64,000 bases of DNA from Paenibacillus mangrovi. Lineage in GTDB: Bacteria; Bacillota; Bacilli; Paenibacillales; Paenibacillaceae. Shown in pieces: positions 63,470 to 64,000 of the stretch (the stretch's first letter is position 1; the number at the start of each line of letters is the position of its first letter). The translations under genes and the position numbers were made by a program. The notes under the pieces were generated by a model. It was not told where the DNA came from. It saw only the letters and a program-made list of their open reading frames with translations, and searched no databases. The DNA lies in contig NZ_JALIRP010000002.1 in the NCBI RefSeq assembly GCF_022898935.1, positions 558,001-622,000 on the forward strand. Reading direction: 5' to 3'.

Positions 63470-64000
63470 TTAGCCATGTGGTAAATGCTCTCTCAAACTG
63501 ACAGGCGGCATTTTCTCGAATTTATCCTGCTCGATAATTTTCGTATAGGACATCTGGTTTCCCGGGAAATTTTTCAGCTTCCAGCCGGCCATATTGCCGT
63601 TTCCGCCGTACAGCGGATCCGCATAGACGCCTTCCAGCGTGCTTCCGAACAACGTTTTGAAAAAACCGCTGGCAGAAATCGTGGTAAGCTTGACCTCATC
63701 CGTTTCAAAGGCTTTCAGTACGGTATCCTGCTGCTCAGGTGTAAGATCCTTGAATTTTTTCTGGAATTTCTTATTGCTGTAGTTCTGCATTTCCTGAAGG
63801 CCAATGTCAAAAATCTCTCTGCGCTTTAGGCGCCCCTGATATCCCTGTGTGGTTTCGCCTTTAAAAAATGGACCCTGCATATATTCCTTGCCGTTGGTTC
63901 CCCACTCGCCTGCAAGCTGGTGGTCGATATAATAAGCGACCCCGATCTCTTTGGCGCCTGGTCCGTTATCATCCGCAGGGAAAAGGCGTTCTGTTGCGGC
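63470..64000 (-). CDS. Gluconate 2-dehydrogenase subunit 3 family protein (partial, start beyond window)
   Basis: The frame is open to the window edge, so the first residues are missing. Visible sequence starts ATERLFPADDNGPGAKEIGV, the conserved block of the gluconate 2-dehydrogenase small subunit, followed by AYYIDHQLAGEWG and GFFKTLFGSTLEGVYADPLY, NMAGWKLKNFPG. This subunit carries the Tat signal in most members and escorts the flavoprotein subunit to the membrane; that N-terminal part is not in the window. It is followed 25 bp later by the GMC subunit gene. Confidence 0.92.
   Translation of the reverse strand, partial: AATERLFPADDNGPGAKEIGVAYYIDHQLAGEWGTNGKEYMQGPFFKGETTQGYQGRLKRREIFDIGLQEMQNYSNKKFQKKFKDLTPEQQDTVLKAFETDEVKLTTISASGFFKTLFGSTLEGVYADPLYGGNGNMAGWKLKNFPGNQMSYTKIIEQDKFEKMPPVSLREHLPHG

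Overview
The window looks like a chromosomal stretch from a spore-forming Gram-positive bacterium of the Paenibacillus type. Evidence: an intact pro-sigma-K gene, an S-layer-homology (SLH) surface protein, YesM/YesN-type kinase/regulator pairs, many lipoprotein-dependent CUT1 sugar importers without their own ATPase, GGAGG-type ribosome binding sites, and frequent TTG/GTG starts. This placement is inference from gene content; no rRNA or other phylogenetic marker is present. Nearly all genes are on the minus strand.

Layout. 1-3.1 kb: remnant of a solute-binding lipoprotein gene, an AraC regulator, and a divergent PhyH-type oxygenase fused to HEAT repeats. 3.2-7.7 kb: a hexuronate-type operon (GntR regulator, RraA-like aldolase, mannonate dehydratase UxuA, short-chain dehydrogenase, aldose-epimerase-like gene broken by one in-frame TAA) with two almost identical palindromic operators. 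7.9-8.6 kb: sigK. 8.9-15.9 kb: an Lpl/Ytc-type importer with its two-component system. 16-17.6 kb: a secreted BSP-family metallopeptidase between two ~118-bp direct repeats that each carry a promoter and a hairpin, flanked by gene scraps. 17.7-22.3 kb: glutathione-independent formaldehyde dehydrogenase and a second importer. 22.7-23.9 kb: SLH protein.

24.3-35.6 kb holds the most distinctive locus, a nine-gene minus-strand cluster: a LacI-regulator/ribokinase fusion, an AtuA-like (DUF1446) protein, a DUF4387 protein, two permeases, a binding lipoprotein, two different ADP-ribosylglycohydrolase-fold enzymes and a second, free-standing ribokinase. It reads as import of a ribosylated compound, hydrolysis to free ribose and phosphorylation. 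36.5-46.3 kb is a second glycan operon (NanA/DapA-like lyase, importer, sialidase-fold protein with a broken LamG tail, ribulokinase AraB, GH42 beta-galactosidase), accompanied by a Tat-exported beta-helix protein, a membrane AraC/YesS-like regulator, an orphan binding lipoprotein and an alpha/beta hydrolase (46.4-54.1 kb).

54.3-58.8 kb: a compact six-gene redox-type operon (small exported repeat protein, ApbE flavin transferase, ferric-reductase-like membrane protein, OmpR-type response regulator, histidine kinase, DUF2231 membrane protein). 59-64 kb: VOC protein, lactonase-family beta-propeller, DEDDh exonuclease, and the start of a gluconate-2-dehydrogenase-like GMC oxidoreductase operon cut by the window edge. 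No tRNA, rRNA, CRISPR array, transposase, phage gene or toxin-antitoxin pair was recognised. Several short coding remnants between operons point to past deletion and rearrangement.
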